DNA of 64,000 nt from Cytospora piceicola (lineage: Eukaryota > Ascomycota > Sordariomycetes > Diaporthales > Cytosporaceae): NCBI GenBank assembly GCA_023375675.1, contig JALQBC010000074.1:28810-92809 (forward strand). Reading direction: 5' to 3'. Of the stretch, positions 35,610 through 49,492 are shown piece after piece. Both the position numbers and the translations under genes were made by a program. Position 1 is the first letter of the stretch, and every line of letters begins with the position of its first letter. The notes under the pieces are model-generated. The model was not told the DNA's origin and searched no databases. It saw nothing but the letters and a program-made list of their open reading frames with translations.

Positions 35610-36964
35610 CATCTCTGGGTTGGGCAATGGGCACCCGAGGGTCTTCAGCTATTGATTGTTGTTCCCTTTAGTTTTTGCTTTTTTGTTTCCAGTCTCGGGA
35701 CCGACATTTGTCAAGTTATTAGTGTGGTTCCTTTTCCGCCGCTACTGACGAACACATACCAACCCGTAATTGACCTCAGCACTGCTCAGGAGGGGGGGTG
35801 GGAGGTTATTCCCGTCACGCCTCTCAGGAGTCATGGAGCTTGGCACCCGGAGAAACAGCTACAGCTACTACTACTATTACTACTACCAGATACACCAAAA
35901 ACAGCTACAAATCTAGCCTCATAACTAGGCAGACCGTTTTCCCCAACGGTGCTGGCGGCGACTCATAAGACAAGGAGTTCCGAGTCAGAACCGAGATGAA
36001 TAGAGGGCAAACAAAAACTACCTAGGTACCCAGGTAGGTATGATGGGAGACGTGCGGGAGAGGCCCTCACACTCAACTCAACTCTGGCTCACTTATCTCC
36101 CCCATCATCCCTCCCTTGCTTTGGATCACCGTCGCGATTCGGAACATCACAATCACCACACCCCACTCTCTCGCAGAGACCTCATATCCGCGACTTATCT
36201 ATGTAGTAGATACCGATAGCCAGACGTCGGATGCGTCCTGGCGCCTCGCCTCCTGCCCTGCTCTGCCCAAAATAACCCGCGAGGTGACCCTTTTTTCTTC
36301 TCTTCCCTTGTTCCCGCTTACAGCTGCCCCGTCAACCAGGAACAGGAAACGTCCTAGGCCCAACCGTGCGAAAGGTCGCAACCAGGAAACCATGACAGCA
36401 TCTGTCTCGAACCGTTTTCTTTCTCTCTCTTTCTGTCTTTCTCCTTTCCTTTTCGTGTACCGTGTCGTGCTCATCACCCTGTGAATCTGCCAGGTACGGA
36501 CCACGTAGATATGTGGTGGATCGTATATGTATCTAACGTATGTGGCGCAGGTCACAGATGAACAAAGTGGTGCGCTCCTCCTCTTTTTTTGCTTTCTTTT
36601 TGACGACACCTCATGGAAACGAAACTCGCCTACCTGCGGCATCATCCGATAGGGAAAGAAGAATAAGACTTCATCCGTGGCTGGCCGAGCTGCGCAACGT
36701 TTTCCGCGGGGACACAAAAGTTCCTTCTGCTCTTCGATCATCAACGCCTTGGTTTTTCCTCTACCCCCTTCTTGCTATGGGAGAGAGCATAGGCAGGCCT
36801 CATTCTGAGTCATGGCCCTGGGCTGTAGATTAGGCGGTTTTATTAGGCCCACGGCAGGATCGGGACAAGCGTTGGATGGGGACGGAAGAAGCACCCGATT
36901 GCGTTGATCTGAAGAACCAAGGACAGATACACTAGAGCGGCGCCACGGGGCGATCTCTTACCCT

Positions 36965-36976
36965 GGGGGGGGGGGG
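36965..36976. repeat. G12 homopolymer
   Basis: An uninterrupted run of 12 G in the 27.8-39.6 kb gene-free interval. Confidence 0.9.
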
Positions 36977-37880
36977 CCGTCTTCTCCAGCCGTGTCAGCT
37001 GTCTGCTCGCCTGGAGGATGAGGCTTGTGACAGCTCCATCGACTAGCTGTCAGTGTAAGTGAGTAGCTCTGATGGATCTGTAAAATCTCTTGTCATGTCA
37101 ACGCACTCGACAGCGGGAAAGGGGGGACATGGAGCAGGAGGCTCCTTGGAGCATAGTAGCTGGACAAGGCCTTCAAGTCGCACAAGCACACACAGGTGGG
37201 CTGTTCGATGGGCGGAATGACGGACATGACGCAGTTGTAATAAGCCCTTCATTGTAAACATAGGATTGGGGCTCCTACAGAGAGGGTTTTGGCCATGACA
37301 GCTTTACTTGGCGGAAAAGGGACCTGCACAAAACTACATATCTTATCCCCCTCTCAAGGCCTTTTGTGGTGGAGCGATAGGCTGCCAAGACGGCCTCGCC
37401 CACACCCGTGAGGCACCCCGGTAACCCATCAAACAGGGTCCTATCACCAATTATGCTGTCCACATCCGCCTTGGTCAGACGACCCGTGGCACGGGGGGGT
37501 CAAGGACAAGTCAAGGAAAAAAAAAAGAAAAGAGACAGGAGCAAGCACAGAAAAAAAAAAAGGGAAACGTAAAGGGTAAGGCTTGAATGGTTCGGCTCTC
37601 GACGCACATGGAGGAATCGGTGTGCTCGGTACCTACCATATTGGCCATGCTATGGCGGCGCATATTCCGCACGCAGCACTCGAGAGCCCTCGTCCACCCA
37701 TCCATCCACCCATCCACCCATCTGCATCTGGCCCGCTGCCTCGGGTGCACCACCACCAGACAGTTGTTACATCTTACTTACTTAGCTCACCGAAGATCTG
37801 CCTACCCAGCCGTTGTGCAACCCGGGTTGAGACATGGTACACGAGACATACAGAGCAGGAGGCATTGCGAACTACCTGAG

Positions 37881-37892
37881 CCCCCCCCCCCC
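37881..37892. repeat. C12 homopolymer
   Basis: An uninterrupted run of 12 C, with a G10 run 60 bases downstream (37952-37961). The two could pair as a C/G stem if transcribed. Confidence 0.9.
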
Positions 37893-39640
37893 TCGTCTCC
37901 TTGTCATAAACACCACCTATAGATAGATAGCAAGTGTAATTGTTTTTGGGCGGGGGGGGGGCACTAGATAGGATATCAAGGCATCGTGTCGTGCTACAAA
38001 ATGTATTGCACACAATCGAGTGGTTCTCTCGATTCATAATTATGTAAGTTGTATACTGCTTTCCAAAAGTCTCGGCATCAATCACAATATAGCGTTGTGG
38101 GGTTGACCATGGGGGGGAACGAGGGGTTGTGGGGTGGAAAGAAAAAGAAAAAGAAAAGGAAAAAAGGTAAAAGAAAAAAAGAAAAGAAAAAAAAGAGAAG
38201 AGCTGGGGGAGAATGCCCGCAAGCTCCGACCAGAATTTTCCTTGGGACCTTGGGGATGTTTCACAGAAGGGGGTAAAGATGGATGAATATGGGAAAGCGG
38301 TCTCTGTTTTCCATGCTTTTCCCTCTTTTCCCATTTGTTTGATTTGGTCCTGCGTCGAGTACAGTATCCCTGGGTCGATCTCTTCCCTGCCAGATACCCC
38401 TGCCCATTTCTGGTTCGTTCCGAGTTTGGGGCAGGTAGGCTGGTTAGGTACTATGTAAGGTCAAGCTGGGCTGGCATCCCCCCCCCCCTTCTCTTCCAAA
38501 TTAACTGACTTGGATGCCCAGGGTAGTTCTTGTCGATGTCTCTGGGCCCAACCCGGGGTCCCAGGTTACTCTCGAGAAAGCAACCTGACTGCTGGCCGGA
38601 ACGGGCCTGGGCCTCTCTTTTCCCCCTGCTGTACCTATTCCGTTGACCCTGACGTGGGGAGTCCAGTATCATGAGCACATTATGAGGTTGCGCTATGCCT
38701 CTTAGCCTGCGGGCAGGAGGTACATGGAAGGGAAGAGAAGGAGAAGAGGAAGAGAGAAAAAAAAAGGACCACCCCCCCGCAGAAACCAGCGAAGACAAGC
38801 TCCTCCAGATCCGCTTCGATCGGTGGTCTGGCCTGGCCTATGGGCCCCCCTCTTTCCCCCGGGAAGCACATGGTCAGGTTGTTGAACATCTGGTGCCGGA
38901 TCGAGAGTCTTGAGACTACCAGGCTACCTAGTTACTGCGAGATCCCCTGGCTTGACTCGCTCGGGGAGTGGTTGGATGGCCTCCCCATCACCGTTGGGGT
39001 TGTGCCGTGAACGGTCAAAAGAGCCGACTCGCGGAAAAGGTACCAGCGGATAGGACAGTCAGAGTGGGTTAGTAGTGAAAAAAAAAGTTGAGACATCATC
39101 ACGCTCTCACAGAAGTGTCAATCCCAATGAGGTGCAATTTGCTGCAACATATTATGAAATTATACCACGCAACAAGGCTAGGCACTAGTAGTAACTGGTC
39201 TTCCTTGGTGGGTGGCTACCGCCGAGATTTGACTCCGGTTTCAACTACCTGCCGCTAATCAAAAGAATTCGAGACTCCAAATTCCCAGGTCCCCATTCCG
39301 AACAGGTGGGTATCATCAATTCCTTCCCCCAGCCTGGTCGAGGTACCAAAACCTCCCATGTCGCGTAGACAGTCCGATAAACAACAAAACAACTCAAAAA
39401 ACAAAAACATCCAACTAGGTTCCGCCCGCCCGTTTTCCTGGCCCCATGAACTCCTGCGCTATGCAGTACAAATATACAATAGAGACTACCGCAAAAATTG
39501 ACACATTGATGTCTTGCGGGGTAAGAGTCACGGTGTTGTAGTGTAAACAAAAAGATAGTACAGTGATGTGGCATCACCGTGAAAGTAAAAGTCCTGTTCT
39601 TGCTGGTCCTCCACGGTAGCACACTTTGGAATGTTGGCTT

Positions 39641-40642
39641 TTAGGAGAGCAGGCTGCTGATAGACATGCGAGAGTCTGAACTCGTCCTGGCACTGGAAGA
39701 AGTACGCGAGTTGGCAGAATAGACATCTCCTTGTCGGTAGGGGTAGCTGTCGTGGCTGGAAAGGTGAAGCGGGTACCTCTCTGACGTCGGACTGACAGGA
39801 ATCGCGCCAGTTGAGCCATCAGACGACGAGGAGGTTGAGCGGCGGTGTTGGGCTCTCTCAAGTAGTTCCTTTGGTGAGAGTAGGCTGGGCTGTTGGCTGG
39901 GGGGGATATAAGCTGGGAGTGCAAATTGGCCGTGAGGATATGGGACGCAGGGTGCGGTTCTTGGGGACTCGACAGGAGACCCGTGGTCCGAGGCCAGCGA
40001 AGGGGTCTGTTCCGACACGGAGGCGTCGCTGATGCGGCGTGGTTGGTATTGCTGAGATGGCAGGGAGGGGGAGTGGCTGAAGGACCAGCTGTGGTGTGCC
40101 GGCGCCTGTTGGTAGTATTGAGGGGAGGTAAAAGTGGGCGACACTCCCTGATGATACGAGTGGGAGGGGTAAGTTGGCGAAACCGATGGGGCTGCGTATG
40201 CGTGCTGTGATGAAGACGAGTTGGATCGCGACATTGTTGGCGACGAGACTCGCTGTCCCTTCTGTCGCCCTCCTCGCTCAAGCTTCTTGTGCTCTTGGTA
40301 CCAGTAGTTCTTGACCATGTTCTCGGGACGCTGCATTGCGCGGCCGAGTGGGGCCCAGTGCTTGCCTTGCCTGCTCACCCACTCCATAATGTATGTGCCC
40401 TCTCGGTCAGTGATCTTGTCCCTCCGAAGGCCAGGCTTGAGGTGGTTATCCCAGCGCTCACGGCACTGCTTGGCGTCTCTCGTCCCATGCTCTCGTGCAA
40501 TCTCAACCCAGTGCACCTGGGCAGCCGGCCCGGTGTATTTGGCGACCAGGTACTCGAGCCTTTGGCTCTCCTGTGTCGACCAGGGCCCGCCGTACTTGCT
40601 GGCGCGAGCCTGGCCTTGGTTCATCCCGTCGAAGCTTGCCAT
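39641..40642 (-). CDS. Two-repeat Myb/SANT-type DNA-binding protein
   Basis: A single-exon protein of 333 aa. Two adjacent Myb repeats sit at the N-terminus. Repeat 1, residues 18-71, has Trp at 21, 45 and 64 and the recognition-helix stretch RDAKQCRERWDNHL. Repeat 2, about 75-121, has W96 and W114 (KHWAPLGRAMQRPENMVKNYWYQEHKK). The family logic is sequence-specific DNA binding in the nucleus. The arrangement resembles fungal FlbD/RCA-1 conidiation regulators, but the repeat sequences differ enough that I do not assign that name. The rest (about 130-333) is Ser/Pro/Tyr/Gln-rich and disordered, typical of an activation or interaction region, and ends in MSISSLLS. The ATG follows a leader with a (GAT)n run 22 nt upstream of it. 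The 3' neighbour is the long gene-free interval. Confidence 0.88.
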   Translation of the reverse strand: MASFDGMNQGQARASKYGGPWSTQESQRLEYLVAKYTGPAAQVHWVEIAREHGTRDAKQCRERWDNHLKPGLRRDKITDREGTYIMEWVSRQGKHWAPLGRAMQRPENMVKNYWYQEHKKLERGGRQKGQRVSSPTMSRSNSSSSQHAYAAPSVSPTYPSHSYHQGVSPTFTSPQYYQQAPAHHSWSFSHSPSLPSQQYQPRRISDASVSEQTPSLASDHGSPVESPRTAPCVPYPHGQFALPAYIPPSQQPSLLSPKELLERAQHRRSTSSSSDGSTGAIPVSPTSERYPLHLSSHDSYPYRQGDVYSANSRTSSSARTSSDSRMSISSLLS

Positions 40643-40663
40643 GCTGTTGACGGTAAAGTTCCG

Positions 40664-40686
40664 TGATGATGATGATGATGATGATG
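40664..40686. repeat. (GAT)n microsatellite in the Myb leader
   Basis: About eight GAT triplets (ATC on the transcript strand) just upstream of the Myb start, presumably in the 5' UTR. It is a possible length-variable site. Confidence 0.85.
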
Positions 40687-43600
40687 GTGTTTGAGATTAA
40701 AAATGGCTGAAGCTGTTTGAACTGTTGCAAACTGTTGTTGTTGTTTTTTGGTGTTTGCCGCTTGTTGTGACCGTTCACCCGACTGGATATGGTGACGGGA
40801 TAAGTTGACTTGTAGGTGGAAGAAGTGTTGTTGGTTTGAATTGGTAGTAGTGAAGTGGTGCTCCAAAGTCGAGAGAGAATAGGGTGCGGCAGATGAGGCA
40901 GTATATAAGGTGGGAAGGTGCAAGAGGGCAGGGAATAGTTGTCTTGGGCCATCCATGGATCCGAGCAAAGTACTTTCCAGGCTTGTAACTCCCGTCTTGT
41001 ACCTTGCCCTGGCCCACGGGCAGTGCGTACATACTCTGACGACCCTCGGACACACGACGGCGTCGACGCTACCTCGGTAGTCCCAAGTACCAGATCGGAG
41101 AGGGTCCCACCACCAGACGTCAGGGTACCAGGGCAGTCAGGGTCAGCCCAGGTACGTACCTCCCAGGTGGGTACTTGAGTACTTGGGTACGTATTTTCCA
41201 GAACGCGGATTGAGGCAGGCTGGGAACAGACAAGAAGCCGAAGACAGCTCTGAACTCCGTCTCCGTCTCCGTCTCCAGGACTACCTAGTTTCGTGCCCCT
41301 GCACTCTGGAGAAGAAGGAGAAAAGGCCCCCACAGAGTCCACAGAGGGGGGCCACAGATCCAAAGAGGAACAGACAGGGGACGTGACTGATGTTGGGCGC
41401 TGCACACTGGGCACTACACACTGGGCATGATGCTGGGGGAGGAGGGGGGGGGGTCGAGGGTAACAGGGAAAGATGAGAGGAGATGAGAAGCTCTGCATCA
41501 TGAAGACAGCGGAACGTGGACGTACATAGGCCCCTGCTGGATTAACGGTAGAAGAGCATGGATAGCCCCGGCTGGCAGAAGCTGTCATGCTAAAACTGGA
41601 CCTGGCAGGTAAAATATCAAAGTGCACCGTGCTTTTGGGGGTCTGAATTGATAGATCTCATGGTAAAAGCTTGTATTACCGCATATGGTTAGCGCATAGA
41701 TGGGCCCTGACGGCCCAACTGATCCAGTGCAGGTACGGGGGAGAGTACTGTGGTAGTATACCGGTACAGTAGTGTGACCGGTATGTGTATGTGAGTTGAC
41801 ATCTCCGGGGATTTTGGGCCGCACTTATGTAAGCTGCACCCAAACTCACTCTTTCCCTTCTCCTGACCTATAAGAGGTACCTAGGTACTTATACCCCAGC
41901 GTACCTACCAACCTTGGAACCCATGTCCGGTAGGTACTTGGGTACTTGACGGGAATGACTGACATAAGATTCATGGATGTTTCCAAACTCATCTCACTAC
42001 AGAGCGAACTACAATACTCAATCCCGAACTGTCGTGAATTTCACCGCTCCTCGCAGCACAACCAAGCAAGACCTGAGCCGGATAACCTAAAGGCCGTCAT
42101 CGATACCGGCGCAGATATCGGGGTCTTGGTTTGAAAGAATCCGGTAGTGATCTCTCATCAGACCCACCTTGCATCAGGGTTAACGGTGCACCCACCCCTC
42201 AAAACGGCAAAGATCGCATGCCAGTTGACAGCTGAAGCGAACCAGATGGGAGTGCCTTTTGCTTCTGTCATTGGGTCAGGGCCACAACCTCTGCCGTCTT
42301 ATTTGACCCCTTCCAATTTTCTCTGCATGCTTCAGCCTTCAAAAATCCTGCTCTGGTCCTACATGTACTGTCGCCATAATTCACGAATACTGCAGCGTCA
42401 TTGTGATAATCACTGCGGACCACAACGGGACTCTCGAATTTCGGAGCCCTCACTTCCGAGTACCTTGTTCAACGACCATCAGCTGCCACTCCGGCATCTC
42501 ACAAAAGCCCAACAAGGATCCTATTGCAGCATCAACCACTGCACTCATTTACACCTTCCCCGATACGGTCTCCACACCTTGGACGCACATAAAATGAGGC
42601 GCTCACTCTATATATGGTCTCTGGATCGTTGATGAACTACTAATACTACTGTCGTACAGGACGGCCGCCGTACAGACAGACAGCCCACCACCCCAGGCAA
42701 AACCCCTCGACAGCGACAAGGGTGTGGGTCTTGATCAGCGCCCCCAGCACCTGCCCCGGTCCTGACGACATGGGCCGGTCTGAGATTCAGATCTCGCAGA
42801 ACCCGACAACTTGGAGACCCCCTAACGGTCGCTCGCGCCACGGAGAATGCCTCGCCCAAACAACACCACCCTACCGACCCGTCACAGAACCACTCTTCCC
42901 GCGAGGGTCCCCCTTCCGATGATGCTAAAGCTCAACATTTCGATTCAGGCTCTCAAAATCGAAGACCGGTTTGAGTCAAAGAATATCATCACATCTGAGA
43001 CGTCATCGGATTTTTTCCATCTTCCTGCACTCCGGCTCAAGCGAAACCGACACACTCTACCGTTTCCGGGGTCCTCCTGTACCTGCAGCAGCCTCGTCAA
43101 TACTTCGTGGTCCGATCCTCGGTAGCGGCCTTGGCACGAGGCTGTATAGTCTGGCAGTGCTGCTAAGCATCATGTTTTCCAGGGACGGGTTGCTTCTCCA
43201 GCAGATCTAGATCCCCTGTGCAGGCATGCCCAAAAAAAGTTCTGGGGTCCAATCGTGGCCCAGCTATTTGTTGTGCTACTGCACGCTGCGGGTGGCTATG
43301 GGCCGAGACCCCTTTCAGATTGGCACCTGACTTTCGGCATGAGCGAGATGGCATTTCATTTATCCTGAGCTCTCAACATGGTAATCCCACAGAGACGACA
43401 TCTAGACACATGGAAGAGTCCTCAGATTGCTTCTTTGCGAAGGGAGGACATTGGCGAAACACCACGCGCAATGCACACGAGGACGGGTAACGTGGGCATA
43501 TTGAACTGTTCGATCGCGCCATGTCCCATGTGTCTTTTGCGATCTTGTCCAGATGTAGTGGCTAGATTGTTCTCACACGCCCCGAGATGCTGATCCCTTC

Positions 43601-46600
43601 TCCCTCCGTTGCTCTTCTGGATATGGAATCTCACCTTGTGGCAGGGCGGACAGTATTTCTTGCATGAGCCTGCATCGATTCGCTACAGCATTGCTTTTTC
43701 CTGCCCCTGGTGTCTGTCCTCGGAGGAGCCTCACTGCCATCCAGTCTCGTCATTGGCTAGATGTGCAGATGAGAGGGCAGCCATGATGACCTCAAAGCGG
43801 TTCAATCCTTTCTCTGGTTTGAAGCTTCGGGTCTCTAATTTCTAATGAACCTCAATCTGTGCGGTACATCTCCATCTGCAAGTATTGTACTTCTGGCGCG
43901 GAAGGTTGCACACATTTTGAGGGATCCGGCCAGGCAGCTTTCCGAGCCGAGATGGATGCATTTTTCGATATGCCTGGGTCCTGCTCTGTCTAAACAAACT
44001 TCTTCTCCCATCCTAAACAGCCAGGCACAGGGGTCGCCCCGGCAAGCCAGCCGCGCTGATCGCCTTCGGGTGGCTGCTGACTCGAAGACCCGGGACCCAA
44101 AACGCTGGGTTTTGTCTAGCAGGGGCTTTTTCGCGGAGTACTTGTGCTTCCGTACCTATATTCGAGCATCTTATAGTACACTCTCACGGTTCATACTAAG
44201 ATGCCCTGAAAACTAAGACAGCCAGCAAGTTTACTTCTTCCGTCGTTGTCACAACCGCCGCCAATTCAGCTGGGCCGCAGGATCAAGAAGGGCTCCACTT
44301 GGCTTTGAAGAATGGAAGTATAATCGGCGAAAATACCCTTGGTTGAAGCAGCAACAACATCGGACCCGACCAGAAAAGGTAGTTGGGAAGTTCATTAACC
44401 GACACGAAGACCAGTCGAGACGACGCGGCTACGTGCACGGCTCGCTCACCGGCCCTTCAGTAACGTCCGCCACATTGAACACTGGCTTGGGGACGTGTCA
44501 GCACTTTTCCCAGCTCAACTTTCCGGACGCCAATTCTGAGCTGAATCACCATCGTGAGACAATATGCGAGTCTAGCAAGCCATCAAGGTTCTACAAATAC
44601 GTGAGGCGGGTTTGAGAGAGCCGGTACGGAACATGCCTCTTTCGCACCTCCCACACCAACGAAACCGAGCGGCTGGGTGAGCCGTTGGTCCTCTCCCGAC
44701 GCCATTGCACTAGTGATCCATTGCACTGGTTCTGATGCCAAGATTTTCTAAATGCTGGAGCCTAATCTTGACTGAAGGCGCAATCTTTGGCATGGTCAAT
44801 CTCGCGGAACATGGGGACTAGTATCCGATCGCGATAGCCGGACCGTGTCTTCGGCTTTCACGTATACACGCGCAATTAAGACTGCTAATCGTCAGCACTT
44901 ACTACACACCTAGCAAGAAACGGGTTTGCCAGCCTCATCATAGTCTCCCCAACTCTAAAATGACAATGAATGAGGAGGGTGCACAGGCGGTTTTCGCCGT
45001 GCATGGCAGACTGAACAAACAATCATCAATGCATCATAGACTTAGCTCCACGATCTTCTGCATACATCTCAATTATCCCGCGCTAAGCGGGCGAGCTGGC
45101 GAAGATCCGCCGTCGGTACCCCATGCTGCCCGTGTTGCAGCAAATTGTGGGCTACCTGGTGGTCAGTAGGCCTACAAGCTGTCCTGAGTAGTAGGTATAG
45201 GGCTACACGGCGCAAGGTATGTGCATTTGCTTTTTCCTTCTCTCCCCTCGAAGATCTCCGGCAAGGCTGCCTGTCACTGTCGACTTTCACATCCGGACAG
45301 GTGCAGTCTTAGCGACAAGGTACGGCTAACGCACCTGGTCTGTTGGATGGATCCTGTGATTGAACGTACAAGGCGGGAGGTCCTCGCTGAACATCTTCAG
45401 CATAATGGAACAGGGCCCCCTGCGTGTCACAAATTTCGGTCTTGCTACACCGCATCCTGGCCTTCTTGTGTTGCTTGCTAGGGCGACGTGGCAATATGCC
45501 GGGTGCTCGATATGTTTCAACCGTGAGGATGCAATTGTGCCCTAAGATGCAGGGTACTTACGAAGAAAAGCAACCCCAAGGAGGATCATGGTAACTATGG
45601 AATATCAATGACAAGATCGTCTGCACAGGACTCGAGCGGCTATGTATGCAACATTCCCTTCTGGTATCGCCCAGCCTCAGCGCCTTCTCGTATCATGTCG
45701 GTGGTTGAGATGAAAGATCTCTGGGGTACTGGTCGGGCGGTCGATCATCCGGCGTTTAGCCCAATCGATCGTCGTGTCTCCTGAACAACGGGGAAGCCAT
45801 GCCGTCGGGGGTCTCGGCCGATAGAGCAATGGCGCCGCTCTCCATTGTCACTATCTCCCGCTTCGCACAACAAGAAGAACATTATCTGCCTAGCAAGGAG
45901 CGACTTAAAGATTATGGCGAACGAAGCCGATCTGGCCTGAATGCGGAATCTACCGAAACAACATTCCAACATAATTCCCATCTATTGCACAAATGTTCGT
46001 CGGGCGCAGCGACAAGGAAGGACAATCTTTTTTGTATTTGTGATCCTTCGCGTGCAGGTCGACCCGCTCCGCGGGATACCTGCGGTCACGCGGACTTTGT
46101 GTCTATCGGTGTGGGATTTTCAAGGGCGAGTCGAGGTTTCAACCCGAAATGCATCGGAATGGAACTCTGTTCGCCAATCTCGCAAATCTGTGAGGGGAGA
46201 GCTGTGTTCCCCACGATATACCCTTGTCGCTGACCCCAAGCCCTGCAGCTGACGGTGAGTGTGTAATCATTCGTATGGAGGTACAGATACTTACAGGGAG
46301 GTCTGCACACAGAGAACAAGTCGGTCAAGTCATCAATGGCGATTACAGTGAAAGGAGACAACTAAGTATTTGAACACGTTCGCGACGACAAAGAGGGACA
46401 TACACGCTTTCAACATCAGTGACATTCGACTGACAAAGAATCTTCGGGCGTGGAATGGTTCGAAGCTCCACCCGGCGTCGAAGTCGATCAACGTTCTCTA
46501 GTGGGCCCTAGTGCCCCAGCGCCCTGGTAAAGGGCGCCGCCATCTCCTCGTCTTACCTAACGTTGTAGAATGAATCAGTGGCTATAGCTTGTCTTGGTGC

Positions 46601-49492
46601 TTGGCGTTTGCTTCCATCATGCTCAGTGATTTGGGAAGGATACCAGGGCCAGTGGGGACTCTCAAACGGGATGGCGGCGGACCTAGCCTGCCGCTGACCC
46701 CGAGGGTTTGGCACACCCTGCACGCGTGGCACTGGTCAACAAGTGGACGGATACATCAACAGCCGGTCCTGGTCTTGCCATGAACTGAGGATATTGGTGA
46801 GGGCCTGTCTCGGGTACCTTTGACGATGTTGCACAAAGGTCCACCTCTGAAGTCATTGACAAGAATGGAGGCGTTACCAGCGTCAGGTGGATAAATAACC
46901 TTGTACGACTGATGCCCACTGTGGCTGCGATCTGGTCGGCGAGGTCGGGGATGTCGTGCGACTTCGTGACTGGCAGGCCTCTAGAGTACGGGATAGGGTT
47001 GCATCGCAGAGGACCATCAATCCGCAGTGTACGGCATCACGGAATCGCATCTCGCACAGCAGCGCTCGGGAGGTTGAAAAACCGTTGTTGCACATTCATG
47101 CCGGCGCCCAATGATGAGGGCAAGGAGCTCGCCTTAGTGCCGTTATCGCGAGCAATTCAGCTGGGCCCGATGAGGCTAGCCTCACCGGATTACTGGAAGG
47201 GGGATGGCATGAGGCTATCTATAGCCTTACCCGCATCTCCCGGCCGGGATTGGTGCGTCAATTTACCCTCGATTGAGCACATCAGCTCCCCTCCATCACA
47301 CCCACGCGGCCCCAGTGCCGGCCAAGAACTGCATCGTGCCTATGGGAACTTCCTGATCGGGGTTCGGTGACAGCCTCGCTACCGGTCAATCCTCCCCCAG
47401 GCAGCTGTTGATTCTGTTTTGATTGACAGTCAAAGTAAGGCTGCTTGTGCTTAGGTCTAGACAAGCGCTACTAATCATTACGCAGAAGCAGTGCGGTGGG
47501 CCAGCGATCCTTCGCCTCTGGGAGGGATGGCTCTGATATACCGCTCCACACAATGATGAGCTGTCATTAATGCCATCACCGCCTAGACACTCAACAAGTT
47601 TTTGTCTCTCGACACGCTCTCGGAGCCGAACAGGATCTCTGAAGGCCGACCAGTTACGCTAGACGTGGGTGCTGTGACTGCAGTACCCATGTACGTACAT
47701 AGTGGGACTCTGTACATACATACGTGCAGCCGGCCCACGCAAACCCCCACGCCCCCTGAAAAAGACCTTGGACGTGTGTGTCCCTCGCTTCTTTCCATGC
47801 CGCAAGCATCTGGGCCTCTGGGACCAGGGCGGACGATACATACATACACACACACATATACACATACATACGGTAAAAGCAGTTGGGGTAGTACGGATCA
47901 CTAAATAAAACACTCTGCAGGAGCACAGTACAGCGCATTCCACAGGGCCTCCCTGCCTGTCGTGGAAATACGGGCGCGCACGAGGGAGCAGGGACAAGTC
48001 ACCAGGCCCTTGTCACTGGCAGGCCCGCCGACAGCTTTCGGCAGGGAGAGGAAGGATCAATCTCTCTGTATACCACATCCGGACTAGTGTACGAGAATCT
48101 TGGACTACTCCGAATCTGGAAGGCCATGAGATATTTTGCGGAGTTGACCCCATCTGTCGACCAAGTATCCAGCACACAGCTCATGATCTCGTCATCTGGT
48201 GCCTTCTGCTCACAGACTGACAGGACGATGATGAGCGCACCACACTGCTGGCACGGCTGAGCTCGTCCGGTCCATTATTTTTCAATACACTTCAAGGGCA
48301 ACAATAGGTCACCAAAGGGTCGAGACGGAATTTCCCGAGGGACAAACCAAGTCCCGGCCCACCCTTATCGAGGAGAAGCTATGATCGCCCGCTGGGGCCA
48401 GATCCTTTTCCCGCCTGGATGGTACGCGCCGTTGGGGGCCTTTCCGCGGTCTTTCCGCACTGTTGACTTCCCTCTATTTAGCTAGCCCCCCTTTCAGACC
48501 CCTGTCCTACCCGTTCTCCTGGGACGCTGCTAGTCCTTAGTCCTTTCGCGCCTCGCTATCAGGGTTCTCCCTTCCGGCTGTGCTTCAAGCCGTCCTCCCA
48601 ACGTCGTGCACTACCCAGCCTGCCCCACCTGTCTGTCAAGCTAGATTGATAAATGGGGTGGGAAGTGCCAACGGGGACGGAGGGATTGTGTCTTTTGAGT
48701 TTTTATCGGCCTCCCGCCATGTTTGGGACCTTTTGGGTCGGCCAATGCCCATGCCAACAATGCCAATTGTGAAGTGGCAAAGACCTAGGAGGTACTTCCT
48801 TGTGGGTGCTGCAGCCCACCTGGGCAGTTTCCACAGCAGCGCCAGTCGACGTTTTTTTTTTCTTTCCTGCCCTCCCCTTCCATCCAGGTACGGCTAGCGC
48901 TCGCTTCGGCCCTAGCTGTGCAGCCGTTTTTGTTGTTTTGTTGGTGCAGGGTAGAGATGAAGGAAGGGGAGGGGAGGGGGGGGATTGGTTGGGCATTATC
49001 ATCATCATCTCCCCCCTCCCGGGACAGTGTCTCGCAAATATCTCATACAACACACCTCAGTTTCTTCAGCAAAACAAAAACACATCTCACGAGAAATGAG
49101 TGCCAGACCATTGGAAACATGGCGATGATGAGAGAGACACACAAATCTATGTAGCGCGTCAGCACCCATGGTGAGCACGGCCCCGCCCCGTTTGTACATG
49201 ATGTACATTTGTATGTAAGCCGTTACAAATCGGGGGATTTTGTGTGGACTGGCAATATCACCCTCCCCAGTGGGATGTCTTCCTATTGGGCTGTTTTACG
49301 AGGTTAGGCAAAGCCCGAGACAAACACACAATGGGCTGCTGCCGTCCGACGATACACACACCGGATCACCCAATCCACCGGTACTGGTCAAACCCGGTTC
49401 CAAACATTAGCCCCCGCCCAACCGCCCATTGTTATTTGTCTCAACGGTCTTCTGTAGCACAACGGCGGCAGATCGTCGCTTCGGACTTTTTC

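Larger units (their letters stand above)
27796..39640. other. 11.8-kb gene-free, repeat-rich interval
   Basis: No protein or RNA gene can be supported. Short open frames on both strands translate to low-complexity products of homopolymer and microsatellite DNA. I see G or C runs of nine or more near 28975, 29318, 30025, 33105, 33265, 35334, 36965, 37881, 37952 and 38478. There are also A/T runs (30090, 32680), several AC microsatellites, ACACTT and GGGGCT tandems, and CTAGGTA palindromes near 27895, 28469, 29458, 29700, 31313, 35210 and 36020. A non-coding RNA cannot be excluded. Confidence 0.55.

Noticed and set aside
35259..35924. A 221-codon plus-strand frame
   Set aside because: It runs through a C11 homopolymer and the ACACTT tandem. 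The translation is repeat-derived (LHLHLHL, TYTYTT).
40503..41627. A 374-codon minus-strand frame upstream of and overlapping the Myb gene
   Set aside because: Most of it is leader and promoter sequence. The overlapping part is out of frame with the Myb repeats and has no domain.
45799..46233. A 144-codon plus-strand frame with several Cys
   Set aside because: No signal peptide, no recognised Cys spacing and no splice support. Kept only as part of the texture-block finding.
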